Shown piece by piece: positions 16,902 to 25,927 of a stretch of DNA of 59,189 bases (its first letter is position 1; each line of letters starts with the position of its first letter). The DNA is taken from contig CAZNFR010000012.1 of assembly GCA_964572225.1 (NCBI GenBank), forward strand, positions 1 to 59,189. Reading direction: 5' to 3'. The position numbers and the translations under genes were made by a program. Below the pieces are notes generated by a model. That model searched no databases and was not told the DNA's origin. It worked only from the letters and a program-made list of their open reading frames with translations. Source of the stretch: CAZNFR01 sp964572225. GTDB taxonomy: Bacteria; Bacteroidota; Bacteroidia; Bacteroidales; GCA-2748055.

Positions 16902-18551
16902 ATGAAGAAATTTCGAATTCAGACCTTGATTGCTTTGGTTATACTTCCGGGTTTTTTGTTGGGACTTTATTCCTGCCTGGATGACAACTGGGATTTCGAC
17001 AAGCTCTCGGACGAGATCGAACTCACACCCGGGGTTGCACTGCCCATAGCCTACGGACAGATCTCCATTCAGGATCTGCTCGATGAGTTTGATCCGGATG
17101 CCTACATTAAGCAAAATGAAGAGAATCTGCTCTACCTGGTGTATGCTTCAGAGTTGTTGTCCTTCCCGGCTTCGGATGTGATCAGCATCAACGACCAGTT
17201 CCTGAATGAGATTTATGTGGATTCAGATATTTTGACTCTTGCCTGGATGGCCAGTGATCCCGGTGATACTTTTATTTATACCAAAAATAAAAATGGGGTG
17301 TTTTCCCTCGATAACAATGCCAGACTGGATTCCATTTATGTGAAAACCCTGGATCTCAGGATCGATGTGGAATCTAAGTTTGAGCATGAAGGATTGCTGA
17401 TCATTCGTTCAGACAGTCTGCTGGTCGATGGCGAGCCTTTTTACACGGAAATTCAGATCAGTGATGCTTCAGGGGATTTTATGTATAATGGCAACCGTAA
17501 CCTGAACGGGGTAACCATGATCCTCGATAATTCCGTAGCGGATACCAGCTTTCTTCCCATGACCTATGAATTGTCCCTGATCAATTCCGGCAATCCGGTA
17601 AATCCGGACGATTTTCTCGATATACAACTGAATTTTACGGACATCACTTACAATACGGTTTTTGGCTATGTGGGAGACTGGGATATTTTAATATCCAGGG
17701 ATACCATTGAAGTTGAGGTGTACAATGAAGGACTGGATCAGGGAGAATTTTTCTTTGCCAGTCCGGAAGTGGTTTTTGATGTCAGGAATTCCTATGGGGT
17801 ACCGGTCAATTTATTTTTTAATGAGGTTACGGCTTATTCGGATATCCGGGATATTGAAACCAATCTGAATCTGACAGATTTTGATCCCTTTCTAATCGAG
17901 GCACCGGGTTTTGACAATATTGGATCATCGGTTGTTTCAACCGGCTCCATAAACAGGGACAACAGTAATATTGTGGCTGCCATTGAGACTTTCCCCAACG
18001 AGTTCCGTTGGGATATTTCGGCGGTAACCAATCCTGGGGGCGGGATGAATTTTGTTACCGATACCAGTACTATAGAAGTAGATTTTGAGGTCTTGTTACC
18101 GATTTGGATACGTGCAGACGACATTGCTGCGGATGATACCACCGAATTCAATTATTACGATGAGATCGGGGAGGATGCCGATATTGTGGATTATCTCCGG
18201 ATGACCATGGATGCTTCCAACGGGATCCCTCTTGAGGTTGGATTGCAGGCGTATTTTTTGGATAGAAACTACGTAGTTCTTGATTCTCTTTTCGAGGATG
18301 AACGATTGTTGTTGCCTCCTGCACTGACGGAGGATGATTCCATTGTAGCGAACGAGGTCTTTTCCAAATCGATCGAATTCACCAAGGCCAAGATTGAAAG
18401 AATAAAGCCTGCGACACAGATTATTTCCAGGGCATACATAAATACCTCCGATGCAAAGGAGGATGGTTACGCCAAATTTCATTCCAATTATTTTATTGAT
18501 TTTAAGATTAAGGCAACGGCCGATTTGAGAATAAACAGTCGGGACCAGTAG
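16902..18551 (+). CDS. Bacteroidota hypothetical lipoprotein
   Basis: The 549-residue protein has a signal peptide with lipobox GLYSC (Cys about residue 26), so it is probably a lipoprotein facing the periplasm or surface. The mature part starts LDDNWDFDKLSDEIELTPGVALPIAYG and is rich in beta-strand patterns, Asp and Asn. I do not recognise a domain. It lies 102 bases after the DUF3352-like gene and 49 bases before the DUF5723 gene on the same strand. A lipoprotein paired with an outer-membrane barrel protein is a common Bacteroidota arrangement, but no partner interaction can be shown here. Confidence 0.75.
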   Translation: MKKFRIQTLIALVILPGFLLGLYSCLDDNWDFDKLSDEIELTPGVALPIAYGQISIQDLLDEFDPDAYIKQNEENLLYLVYASELLSFPASDVISINDQFLNEIYVDSDILTLAWMASDPGDTFIYTKNKNGVFSLDNNARLDSIYVKTLDLRIDVESKFEHEGLLIIRSDSLLVDGEPFYTEIQISDASGDFMYNGNRNLNGVTMILDNSVADTSFLPMTYELSLINSGNPVNPDDFLDIQLNFTDITYNTVFGYVGDWDILISRDTIEVEVYNEGLDQGEFFFASPEVVFDVRNSYGVPVNLFFNEVTAYSDIRDIETNLNLTDFDPFLIEAPGFDNIGSSVVSTGSINRDNSNIVAAIETFPNEFRWDISAVTNPGGGMNFVTDTSTIEVDFEVLLPIWIRADDIAADDTTEFNYYDEIGEDADIVDYLRMTMDASNGIPLEVGLQAYFLDRNYVVLDSLFEDERLLLPPALTEDDSIVANEVFSKSIEFTKAKIERIKPATQIISRAYINTSDAKEDGYAKFHSNYFIDFKIKATADLRINSRDQ

Positions 18552-18600
18552 ACACTAGAGTTAAAATCCATCTGTAAACAGATTTGAAATTCGTTAAGAC

Positions 18601-20016
18601 ATGATAAAAAAAGCAGCCTTTCTTATTCTGATGACGATCTCCGGATGGGGTGTCCTGCAATCACAGGACGTGAACACCTGGTATTTTATGAAGGGAATTC
18701 CTCAGACCTATCAGATAAATCCGGCCTTTCAACCCGATTGCAATGTTTTTGTGGGACTCCCGGGAATATCCCCCTTAAAGGCAAGTGTTTCCAATTCAAG
18801 TCTGGCCCTTGGGGATGTGATCCAATATGATCCTGATCTGGATTCACTGGTCTTTTTTCTACACCCCAACGGAATAAGGGAGGGAATCCTGGATGTGCTT
18901 GAAAATACCAATTTTTATGACACGGATGTATCCATCAGTCTTGGATCCCTTGGCTACCGGAAGGATGACACCTATATCACTTTTGATGTAAGGCAGCGAA
19001 TACATAACCGTTTTACCTACACCGACGATCTGTTTAAATTGCCTTTGTTGGGACCGGATTCGGCCATGACGTTTGATTTTAAGGGAACAAGCATCAATGT
19101 AAGCAGTTACCTTGAATTTGGCGTAGGCTACTCCTACAGGATCAGTGATATCTGGAGTGCCGGGGCCCGGGCAAAAATTCTTTTCGGACAGGCGAGCACC
19201 GATTTTGAAAAGTTTGATTTTGTGCTCCGGACCGGCGAAGATATCTGGAGCGTGGACAATGATATTGTGATCAATGCCACCATTCCTTTTGTTGAGTTTG
19301 CTTACGATGAGGATGGGTATGTGGACTTTGAAAATACCGATTTCGAAAGTGGCTTTGAAAACAATATACCCAATCTGATTCTGAATCCCCGTAATCTCGG
19401 TGCAGGCATAGATCTGGGGGTTCAATACAAGCCTTTTGACTGGCTGGAAGCTTCTGCAAGCATTGTGGATCTGGGATTCATTCGTTGGGGGGATTCAGGC
19501 TATAAGATTGGTTCGATTGCCGAGTATGATTTCGACGGAGTGGAAATAGATGTGGATTTTGATCCGGACGAGTGGAGTGAGGAGTTTCTGGATTCACTGG
19601 ATGGAACTTTTTCGAAGGTTACTGCGGAAGAGTCTTTTTTTACCACCGGACTTCCCGCCAAGGTATTTATTGGGGGAGCGGTTTATCCTCATCCTAAGGT
19701 AAGTTTTGGGCTCTTATCGAGAACCGAATTCTATGGGGGAGATATACGGCAACAATTCACTTTCTCGGCGAATGCCCAGCCGTTACGGATGGTATCCGCC
19801 ACGGTAAGCTATTCAATTATCGATGGTTATTATAAAAATTTGGGATTTGGTCTGGGGCTGAATGCCGGACCCTTCAACCTTTATGTTTTAACCGATACCG
19901 GACCTTCCATTCTTTTCTGGCCTACCGAAGCGAAGTACGCAAACTTTAAGCTGGGATTAAATCTGGCTTTTGGATGCAGGCAGGAGAAAAAATACGACCG
20001 GCCCCTGGTGGATTAA
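18601..20016 (+). CDS. DUF5723-like outer membrane beta-barrel protein
   Basis: The 471-residue protein has a cleavable signal peptide (ends near LQSQDV) and an N-terminal NTWYFMKGIPQTYQINPAFQPDCNVFVGLPG typical of DUF5723 (split here: TYQINPAF and VFVGLPG are the key parts). Alternating hydrophobic strands, including YLEFGVGYSYRI and FKLGLNLAFGCR near the end, suggest an outer-membrane barrel. The family is restricted to Bacteroidota and its role is unknown. It follows the lipoprotein gene by 49 bases and is probably in the same operon. Confidence 0.8.
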   Translation: MIKKAAFLILMTISGWGVLQSQDVNTWYFMKGIPQTYQINPAFQPDCNVFVGLPGISPLKASVSNSSLALGDVIQYDPDLDSLVFFLHPNGIREGILDVLENTNFYDTDVSISLGSLGYRKDDTYITFDVRQRIHNRFTYTDDLFKLPLLGPDSAMTFDFKGTSINVSSYLEFGVGYSYRISDIWSAGARAKILFGQASTDFEKFDFVLRTGEDIWSVDNDIVINATIPFVEFAYDEDGYVDFENTDFESGFENNIPNLILNPRNLGAGIDLGVQYKPFDWLEASASIVDLGFIRWGDSGYKIGSIAEYDFDGVEIDVDFDPDEWSEEFLDSLDGTFSKVTAEESFFTTGLPAKVFIGGAVYPHPKVSFGLLSRTEFYGGDIRQQFTFSANAQPLRMVSATVSYSIIDGYYKNLGFGLGLNAGPFNLYVLTDTGPSILFWPTEAKYANFKLGLNLAFGCRQEKKYDRPLVD

Positions 20017-20043
20017 GTCCGGGGCACTGCACAAAAGGGGCAT

Positions 20044-20051
20044 TATATTTG
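20044..20051 (+). promoter_or_regulatory. Bacteroidota -7 promoter box for DUF4834 gene
   Basis: TATATTTG matches TAnnTTTG and lies 46 bases before the ATG of the small gene at 20098. There is no clear -33 TTTG. It suggests the gene can be transcribed separately from the DUF5723 gene upstream. Confidence 0.4.
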
Positions 20052-20097
20052 TTTAAAGGGGAGGAAAGCTTAATTTTAAGCCCTTAAATACGGATAT

Positions 20098-20307
20098 ATG
20101 CCTTTTATCAGAATATTCTTAATATTTGCCTTGTTATACCTGGCAGCCCGGGCTTTGGGAAGATTTTTATTTCCCTCTTCCGGCAGCCGGTCCTTCAACC
20201 GGAACAACGATGACGATCGCGATGTGACCATCAGGAATGAGGGTCGCAGGGACAAGAAATACGGGAAGGACGAAGGAGAATATGTTGATTTTGAAGAAGT
20301 GGATTAG
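20098..20307 (+). CDS. DUF4834-like small membrane protein
   Basis: The 69-residue product has one N-terminal membrane segment (IRIFLIFALLYLAARALGRFLF, in part residues 4-24) followed by a charged tail (NNDDDRDVTIRNEGRRDKKYG, ending EGEYVDFEEVD). The Tyr-Val-Asp-Phe-Glu-Glu-Val-Asp tail is characteristic of the DUF4834 family of Bacteroidota, function unknown. It ends seven bases from the convergent rhodanese gene, with no terminator hairpin between them. Confidence 0.75.
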   Translation: MPFIRIFLIFALLYLAARALGRFLFPSSGSRSFNRNNDDDRDVTIRNEGRRDKKYGKDEGEYVDFEEVD

Positions 20308-20314
20308 ACTTTTG

Positions 20315-20935
20315 TCAGCATCCTCCTGCTACTCTTTTCTTCTTGGGTTTTTGGGTGATAATGGGTTTCGGGGGTACTTTTGTTTCCACCTCCGTGGGTT
20401 CTGCCCCTTCACCGCCGAGGGCCATAGAGGCTCCCTTTCTGAAGTTATATTTTGCAATTTCCTCGTCGGGGCTGGTGGCCGGGGGTTCTTCCGGATTCAT
20501 GATGGTCTCGGCCCAGTAATTGAGTCCGCCCTGAAGCACATAATTATTCCGGTAACCCAGTTGGCGGGTGATCATCCAGGCCTCGTTTGACTTCAGGGAT
20601 CCGTTGGAATAGAAGATGTTCATTTTCGCATCCTGGTCGAGCACATCCTTATATTCCTCCGACAAAAGATTAGGGAGAGGGATGTTTATGGCTCCGGGAA
20701 GGCTGAATTGTTCGTATTCATCGGGGGTTCTTACATCGATGAGGCGAAGATATGGATCTTCGTTGATGAGCATATCGGCTACGGCATCGGGGTGAACATA
20801 TTGTTCGTAGCTAACTGCTTTTTGGAGAAGCTCGCCTGCAGTGAGCTTGTATTGTTTTGTGGTGTTGGAGGGCACTGCGGCAATGATGAGTGCCAGTGGG
20901 ATGATAAAGCTTGCAAGAACGATTCGTGGTTTCAT
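20315..20935 (-). CDS. Rhodanese-like protein with Ser in place of catalytic Cys
   Basis: The 206-residue protein (ATG at 20935) has an N-terminal signal or anchor (IVLASFIIPLALIIAAVP), so the rhodanese domain (about 45-150) is extracytoplasmic. It has LIDVRTPDEYEQ, LPGAINIPL and GYRNNYVLQGGLNYW. In the active-site loop the usual YC-R/x-S-G reads YSNGSLKS, so Ser110 takes the place of the persulfide-forming Cys. The tail is lysine/proline-rich and ends in VAGGC, the only Cys of the mature protein. It is the last gene of the molybdoenzyme/YeeE operon. It probably binds or delivers sulfur compounds, or uses the terminal Cys; sulfurtransferase activity is doubtful. Confidence 0.85.
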   Translation of the reverse strand: MKPRIVLASFIIPLALIIAAVPSNTTKQYKLTAGELLQKAVSYEQYVHPDAVADMLINEDPYLRLIDVRTPDEYEQFSLPGAINIPLPNLLSEEYKDVLDQDAKMNIFYSNGSLKSNEAWMITRQLGYRNNYVLQGGLNYWAETIMNPEEPPATSPDEEIAKYNFRKGASMALGGEGAEPTEVETKVPPKPIITQKPKKKRVAGGC

Positions 20936-20988
20936 AATAGTAAATTTATGTAGGATCCTATGATTTAACAATATGCGGATACAATGGT

Positions 20989-21579
20989 TTAGTATTCTTC
21001 CCTGGGGAATTTCTTTTCGGCCCATTCGCCAACCCAGAACATTCCAAAAGCCATCAGCACGATAAGAAGGACCATAAGTCCGTCCGAAATCCCAAAACTC
21101 TCGCTGATCTTGGGGATTCCGAGGTAACCGGCATTATAAATTTCTTCCCAAAGGGGGTATCCTTCGGAGAAAATCAGGACTCCTATAAACAATCCGCCGA
21201 TAAAGACCATGCCGTCAATTTTCCCTATGGAAGCGGCACAAAAACTGGTTCCCGGGCAGAATCCGCCCATAATGAAACCGGCGCCCATGATCACTCCGCC
21301 CAGGATGGCCGAGTGGAGGAAGGTGGGATTGATATAGATCAGGCTCAGGTCGATCCAGTCGAAGAGGCTGAAGAAGAGGAGTCCCAGCATAGCGGTGATG
21401 GCGGCGGTAAAGAAAACTTTAAGTACTACGGTATCGTAGCCGTAGAAAACCCCTGCCAGTTTTCTGCTGGATGAAAATCCACTGCTTTCGAGGACATAGC
21501 CAAATCCTATTCCGATGAAGAAGGCAAGGAAGAGATTGGTATTTTGTGCTATTACTTCGTAAACTACTAAAGGTCCCAT
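20989..21579 (-). CDS. YeeE/YedE half-transporter, GFCPGT type
   Basis: This 196-residue membrane protein has five or six hydrophobic segments and the YeeE/YedE (DUF395, TsuA-type) motif GGFCPGTSFCAAS near residues 105-117. TsuA/YeeE proteins import thiosulfate by relaying it past conserved cysteines. Full-length members have two such motifs in one chain; this gene holds one and the gene just upstream holds the other (GRGC). The two are 21 bases apart on the same strand, so they probably assemble as a heteromer. The location behind a molybdoenzyme operon fits thiosulfate or sulfane sulfur movement across the inner membrane. Confidence 0.85.
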   Translation of the reverse strand: MGPLVVYEVIAQNTNLFLAFFIGIGFGYVLESSGFSSSRKLAGVFYGYDTVVLKVFFTAAITAMLGLLFFSLFDWIDLSLIYINPTFLHSAILGGVIMGAGFIMGGFCPGTSFCAASIGKIDGMVFIGGLFIGVLIFSEGYPLWEEIYNAGYLGIPKISESFGISDGLMVLLIVLMAFGMFWVGEWAEKKFPREEY

Positions 21580-21600
21580 TTCGTTTGATTTTTTGCGTGA

Positions 21601-22137
21601 TTAAATCCAGTTTTTTCTGAAAAAATATGCCAGGGCGAAGGCGGTTCCGAAGATGGCGGCCATGGTGATAATGCCACCCAGGGAGAGAACGGCCATCCCG
21701 GTGAGGGCGGATCCGCTGGTGCATCCCCGGCCCATCTGGGATCCGAATCCGAAGAGGATTCCTCCGGCCAGTGCGAATAAGAGCCGTCTTTTGGAGGTAA
21801 TTTTGGGTGAGTGTTCCACTTTGAGTTTAAGTCGACCGGCGAGGGCCCCGGAAAGGAATCCACCCACGATCACTCCCAGCATTTGGAATACCAGCCATGA
21901 TTTCATGGGGTTTTCAGGATGGGATTCTTTGTATTCCTGGTAAAAGCCATGACTTTCCGTGTGTGCCGGAGCGATGCTTTCGGCGATGGTAACCACGGTA
22001 CTTTTTACGGCCCCGCTGGCACCGAGTCCGCGGCCCGAAACCCAGAATGCAAGCAGTAGTACCAGGCCCAGAAGGACCCCGCCCAGATAGGGGTTGATGT
22101 AGGGCTTTGGAGTTGATTTTTTATTTTCACTTGTCAT
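21601..22137 (-). CDS. YeeE/YedE half-transporter, GRGC type
   Basis: The 178-residue membrane protein (ATG at 22137) carries the other half of the YeeE/YedE signature, QMGRGCTSGSALTG near residue 130, plus membrane segments at about 13-32, 75-95, 105-128 and 135-170. A long periplasmic loop (residues about 35-70) follows the first segment. The in-frame start 13 codons upstream would overlap the NrfD-like gene and add a polar tail, so the second ATG is preferred. It pairs with the GFCPGT half encoded next, a predicted thiosulfate or related sulfur-anion transporter. Confidence 0.85.
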   Translation of the reverse strand: MTSENKKSTPKPYINPYLGGVLLGLVLLLAFWVSGRGLGASGAVKSTVVTIAESIAPAHTESHGFYQEYKESHPENPMKSWLVFQMLGVIVGGFLSGALAGRLKLKVEHSPKITSKRRLLFALAGGILFGFGSQMGRGCTSGSALTGMAVLSLGGIITMAAIFGTAFALAYFFRKNWI

Positions 22138-22163
22138 AAGGCTAAAATTTATCTTGTTTTGAT

Positions 22164-23105
22164 TTAATACAGCCACCGGCTTGCCTGTCCGGCATAGGTC
22201 AGGATAAACCTGAGGAGCAATCCCCCGAAGAGGACCAGCAGAGCCGGGATAATAACTGGTATTTTGAATTTCTTTAATTCCAGAATCTCGAGCACTCCGG
22301 GAAGGACCATCCCCATGAAGACCACAAGGATCCAGAAAGATGCTGTGTAGGGTCCGCCCAGAAAAAGCTTTGCCGCATCGATCTGGACCTGGGTGCTGGC
22401 CAGGAATCCCATAAAAATGTGGATGATGAGAAAAAGTTCTATTCCAATGATCATCAGGTCGATCTTTGAAAAGGAGCGTTTTTCTTTTTCGGTTCCGGCA
22501 AAGATAATATTCATGGCGGCTCCGGTCGACAATCCGGAGGTAAGGAAGAGGGGTCCGAGTATGGAGGTATTCCAGAGGGGTCTTGCATTGAAGGCGGAAA
22601 AAAGGATCCCTGTGTACATGCCGAGGATCAGGGATGAAACGATCATGATCCAGGCGAGGATTTTTTTCCTGGAAGCAAAAAAGCTTTCGAGATTATCCAG
22701 CCATGGAAGGGGCCATTTGAAGGAAGGAAAGACCTGTTTCAGGTGAATGGCTGCCCAGATGAAGGAAAGGGGAGTGACCACCATCAGCACCCAGGCACCC
22801 CATGACATGGGAGACTCGAGTCTGATTGTGGTGTATAACCGCCAGAACCAGGGTTTATGGTTAAGGTCCAGAAAAAGGGCGATAAGTCCGATAACCAGGA
22901 GTATGGGTACGATAAGCGGGGTTTTCCGGATGGCGGCCGGGTATTCCTTTTCCTTTCCCTGTAGGGTATAAAGGGCGGCGAAGAAGAGGATTCCGGCGGC
23001 CAGTCCGCCCAGAAAAAGATAAAGGGGGATCTCCCAGTGCCAGATGTTGAGCTGGGGATCGATTTTGGGATTCATTCTTCCACTGATAATAAGTTCTTCT
23101 CTCAT
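22164..23105 (-). CDS. NrfD/PsrC-type membrane subunit of molybdoenzyme complex
   Basis: The 313-residue protein has eight or nine membrane segments and the NrfD-family start HWEIPLYLFLGGLAAGILFFAAL. NrfD/PsrC subunits bind quinone and exchange electrons with a four-cluster iron-sulfur subunit. The ATG at 23105 is preferred to a TTG two codons earlier. It lies 13 bases downstream of the iron-sulfur subunit gene, so A, B and C subunits are encoded in order, as in polysulfide, thiosulfate and tetrathionate reductases. It carries no haem signature. Confidence 0.9.
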   Translation of the reverse strand: MREELIISGRMNPKIDPQLNIWHWEIPLYLFLGGLAAGILFFAALYTLQGKEKEYPAAIRKTPLIVPILLVIGLIALFLDLNHKPWFWRLYTTIRLESPMSWGAWVLMVVTPLSFIWAAIHLKQVFPSFKWPLPWLDNLESFFASRKKILAWIMIVSSLILGMYTGILFSAFNARPLWNTSILGPLFLTSGLSTGAAMNIIFAGTEKEKRSFSKIDLMIIGIELFLIIHIFMGFLASTQVQIDAAKLFLGGPYTASFWILVVFMGMVLPGVLEILELKKFKIPVIIPALLVLFGGLLLRFILTYAGQASRWLY

Positions 23106-23118
23106 GATCAATCGTTAA

Positions 23119-23652
23119 TTAAATGAGAAAGTATAATTCAGGTTCGGTTCCCGCTTCCGGGATAAGGGTTTTAAATTTGCGGACTTTCAGGATTTCTGAA
23201 ACCTCGCTTTTCGGATCATCGAGATCGCCGAAATACATGCATTTTGTAGGACAGGCTTCCACGCAGGCGGGTTTCTGACCGTTTTTCACTCTATGTGCAC
23301 AGAAAGTACATTTATCGACATGACCTTCCGGATGCGGGAATCTGGCATCGTAGGGGCATGAGGAGATGCAGGCACCGCAGCCAATACATACGTTAGGGGT
23401 TACGAGAACGATCCCCCCTTCAATGATATGGCTTGCTCCGGTCGGGCAGCATCGCACACAGGGAGCATTATCGCAATGATTGCAACGTTCTGAGCGTATC
23501 TCCATCTCGAGCTGGGGATAGGTACCATCGGTTACCTCTACTACCCAGTCGCGGCAGTAACCTATGGGGACGTTGTTTTCGGTCTGACAGGCAACCACAC
23601 AGTCGGAACATCCCACGCATTTCCTGGTATCAACAGCCATGGCGTATCTCAT
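23119..23652 (-). CDS. Four-cluster ferredoxin-type subunit (PsrB/PhsB-like)
   Basis: The 177-residue electron-transfer subunit has four cysteine groups: CVGCSDCVVACQTE, CNHCDNAPCVRCCP, CIGCGACISSCPYDA and CTFCAHRV...CVEACP. These are the ligands of four [4Fe-4S] clusters that wire the molybdopterin subunit to the membrane quinone subunit. It has no signal peptide and would be co-exported with the Tat-dependent catalytic subunit. Its start overlaps the end of the catalytic-subunit gene by four bases (ATGA), a sign of translational coupling. Confidence 0.95.
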   Translation of the reverse strand: MRYAMAVDTRKCVGCSDCVVACQTENNVPIGYCRDWVVEVTDGTYPQLEMEIRSERCNHCDNAPCVRCCPTGASHIIEGGIVLVTPNVCIGCGACISSCPYDARFPHPEGHVDKCTFCAHRVKNGQKPACVEACPTKCMYFGDLDDPKSEVSEILKVRKFKTLIPEAGTEPELYFLI

Positions 23653-25886
23653 GATATGGCCTCCTCTGGTTTTTCAGTTAAAAATGTTACAAAGTTTCCT
23701 CTCATGCCGGTGCCCCCCATGATCTGGTCCTCCATCACCGTGCTCATAAGCTGGGTATCGCTGACACCCTTTCCATAGGCACGGGTAAGTTGTTTCTGGG
23801 CATGGCCGAAACCATGGACCATATAAACCGAATCCCAACGTATCCTTTCGGTGATCCTTACCTTGATGGAAAATTCGGAAACGATTCCGGCCTGGTTCAT
23901 TAGCCATACTTCCTGCCCGTTCTTTAAACCCCACAGTCGGGCCACCTTTGGGTTAACCCAGACCACATTTTCGGACATAAGGTCGGTGAGGTTGGGATTA
24001 TTGGAGGTGCGGCTGAAGGTATGCATGGGTGCCCTTCCGTAGTTGAGGCGATAGTACCCTTCGGGAGCCTCTGGGTGGGGGGTATAGACAGGCATTGGAT
24101 CGAATCCTTCGGCTGCGAAAGCGGTGGAATAGAGTTCTATTTTCCCGGTGTTGGTAAAGAATTCCACATCTTCGTCCTCTTTGAAATACAGATCATCCCA
24201 GTCCCTCTCAAAGGTTTTTACTCCAATCCTTTTCATTTCTTCCAGGGAGGACCCCATTTGTTTTAATTGCCAGTCAATTTTTTCATCCAGGGTTTCGTAG
24301 CTGAAAAACTCCTCCAGTCCGAGCCGTTTAGCCAATTCCTTTGCCATCCACCATGCAGGTTTGGTATCATATTTGGGTTCGACAGCAGCCATACGGACAG
24401 CGATGGCCGGTTTTCTATGCGGACTATTACGGATTTCATCCGAGCGTTCCAGGTAAGTGCACTCGGGAAGCACCACGTCTGCATAGCTGACAATTTCCAT
24501 GGGCATGGTGTCAACCACTGCAATGAATTCGAGATTCTCTATGGCCTCTATGGTTTTTTGCGTATCCGGGAGGGTGTTGATCAGGTTGGTCCCGTTCACG
24601 ATCCAGGCTTTGAAATTACAGGCCCGGGTGGGTGCAGGGATGGTGGCATCACAGATCCCGGAAGCCAGGGTTTCGTTGGCCAGGGTATATCTGCCGGGGA
24701 AAGCTTCTCTCCAGGTGCGGGCAGGAGTAGGGAATGCAGGGTGGGGATAATCCGGAACGGACGGGAAGGCAGGAGTATAAAACCCTCCTCTTCTGCCCCA
24801 GGAACCCAGAAGAGCATTCAAAATAGCCACCGCCCTAAGCCTCTGGGTGTCATCCCCGTACCAGGTAACATGGCGGCCGGGGTGAATGATCACTGAAGGA
24901 GAGGCATCGGCCATTTCCTTCGCGGTTTTGCGGATATCATCGGGCTTAATGCCGGTGATTCCGTAAGCCCATTCCGGGGTCATGGTTTTCACATGATCCT
25001 TCAGGTATTCAAAACCATAGGTGTATTTGTCGACATATTTTTTGTCATACCATTCCTCGTAGATGATCACATGGATCCAGGATAAAAGAAGGGCAAGATC
25101 GGTAGCCGGTTTTATGGGTAGCCAGTGTTTGGATTTCCCGGCGGCCACACTGAACCGTGGATCAACCGTAATGATGGTGGCCCCTTTATCAATGGCATCC
25201 GACATTTCCTGTACCTGTCCGTTATGCATGTTTTCCCCGATGTGGGAGCCGATCAGCACCAGACAGCTGGTATCCCTGATATCGGTTCTTTCGGGGGAGT
25301 ATACCCCTTCACCAAAGGTGTTGATAAAGGCAACTTCACGGGGACCCCTGCATTGAGCGTAGGAAGGAGCGGCAATATTGGAGGAGCCAAATGCCTTGAT
25401 AAGGTCACCAAAATATTTACCCCCGGAACCATGGGTAAGAAGAGCAATACACTCCGGGCCATGCTCCGCGGCCACTTTTTTCATGTTTTCTGCGACCAGA
25501 TCCAGGGCTTCCTCCCAGCTGGCTTCACGAAACTTAAATTCACCCCTCTTTCCGGTCCGGATCAGGGGTTTCTTAAGCCTGTCCTCATCGTAATACATAC
25601 CTACGCCTCCGGTGCCACGCGGACAAAAACGGCCGTTGCTGTGCTGGTCTTCATCGTTACCCGTGATCTTCCAGATCTCGCCGTCGGAAGTGGTGTAAAC
25701 CCATCCCGCACATTTCCAGAAACAGATCTCACAATAGGTGGGAGTGCGACTTACACCCAGTTTCATTTCGCCGGCACTCTTCTGCAACTCTTCAAAATCG
25801 GACACAAAACGGAAAGCCCCTGTGCCGACTGCCAGAGCGCCCGCTCCGAAAGCTGATTTTTTAATGAAAGATCTTCGGCTGGTCAT
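23649..25886 (-). CDS. Molybdopterin oxidoreductase catalytic subunit (PsrA/PhsA-like), Tat-exported
   Basis: The 745-residue enzyme starts with a twin-arginine signal (SRRSFIKK, then a small-residue hydrophobic core). An N-terminal [4Fe-4S] site follows, with Cys52, Cys55, Cys59 and Cys88. A Cys at 179 in SYAQCRGPREVAF is the likely molybdenum ligand, as in Cys-ligated polysulfide, thiosulfate and related reductases. The C-terminal part holds the molydopterin-dinucleotide-binding domain (NPKVARLWGLKNGQEVWL). The downstream YeeE/YedE and rhodanese genes point to thiosulfate or polysulfide as substrate, but arsenate, tetrathionate or selenate relatives cannot be excluded. Confidence 0.93.
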   Translation of the reverse strand: MTSRRSFIKKSAFGAGALAVGTGAFRFVSDFEELQKSAGEMKLGVSRTPTYCEICFWKCAGWVYTTSDGEIWKITGNDEDQHSNGRFCPRGTGGVGMYYDEDRLKKPLIRTGKRGEFKFREASWEEALDLVAENMKKVAAEHGPECIALLTHGSGGKYFGDLIKAFGSSNIAAPSYAQCRGPREVAFINTFGEGVYSPERTDIRDTSCLVLIGSHIGENMHNGQVQEMSDAIDKGATIITVDPRFSVAAGKSKHWLPIKPATDLALLLSWIHVIIYEEWYDKKYVDKYTYGFEYLKDHVKTMTPEWAYGITGIKPDDIRKTAKEMADASPSVIIHPGRHVTWYGDDTQRLRAVAILNALLGSWGRRGGFYTPAFPSVPDYPHPAFPTPARTWREAFPGRYTLANETLASGICDATIPAPTRACNFKAWIVNGTNLINTLPDTQKTIEAIENLEFIAVVDTMPMEIVSYADVVLPECTYLERSDEIRNSPHRKPAIAVRMAAVEPKYDTKPAWWMAKELAKRLGLEEFFSYETLDEKIDWQLKQMGSSLEEMKRIGVKTFERDWDDLYFKEDEDVEFFTNTGKIELYSTAFAAEGFDPMPVYTPHPEAPEGYYRLNYGRAPMHTFSRTSNNPNLTDLMSENVVWVNPKVARLWGLKNGQEVWLMNQAGIVSEFSIKVRITERIRWDSVYMVHGFGHAQKQLTRAYGKGVSDTQLMSTVMEDQIMGGTGMRGNFVTFLTEKPEEAIS

Positions 25887-25927
25887 ATATATTTACTTTA
25901 ATAAGCTTTAAACTCAGGAATATTTTA

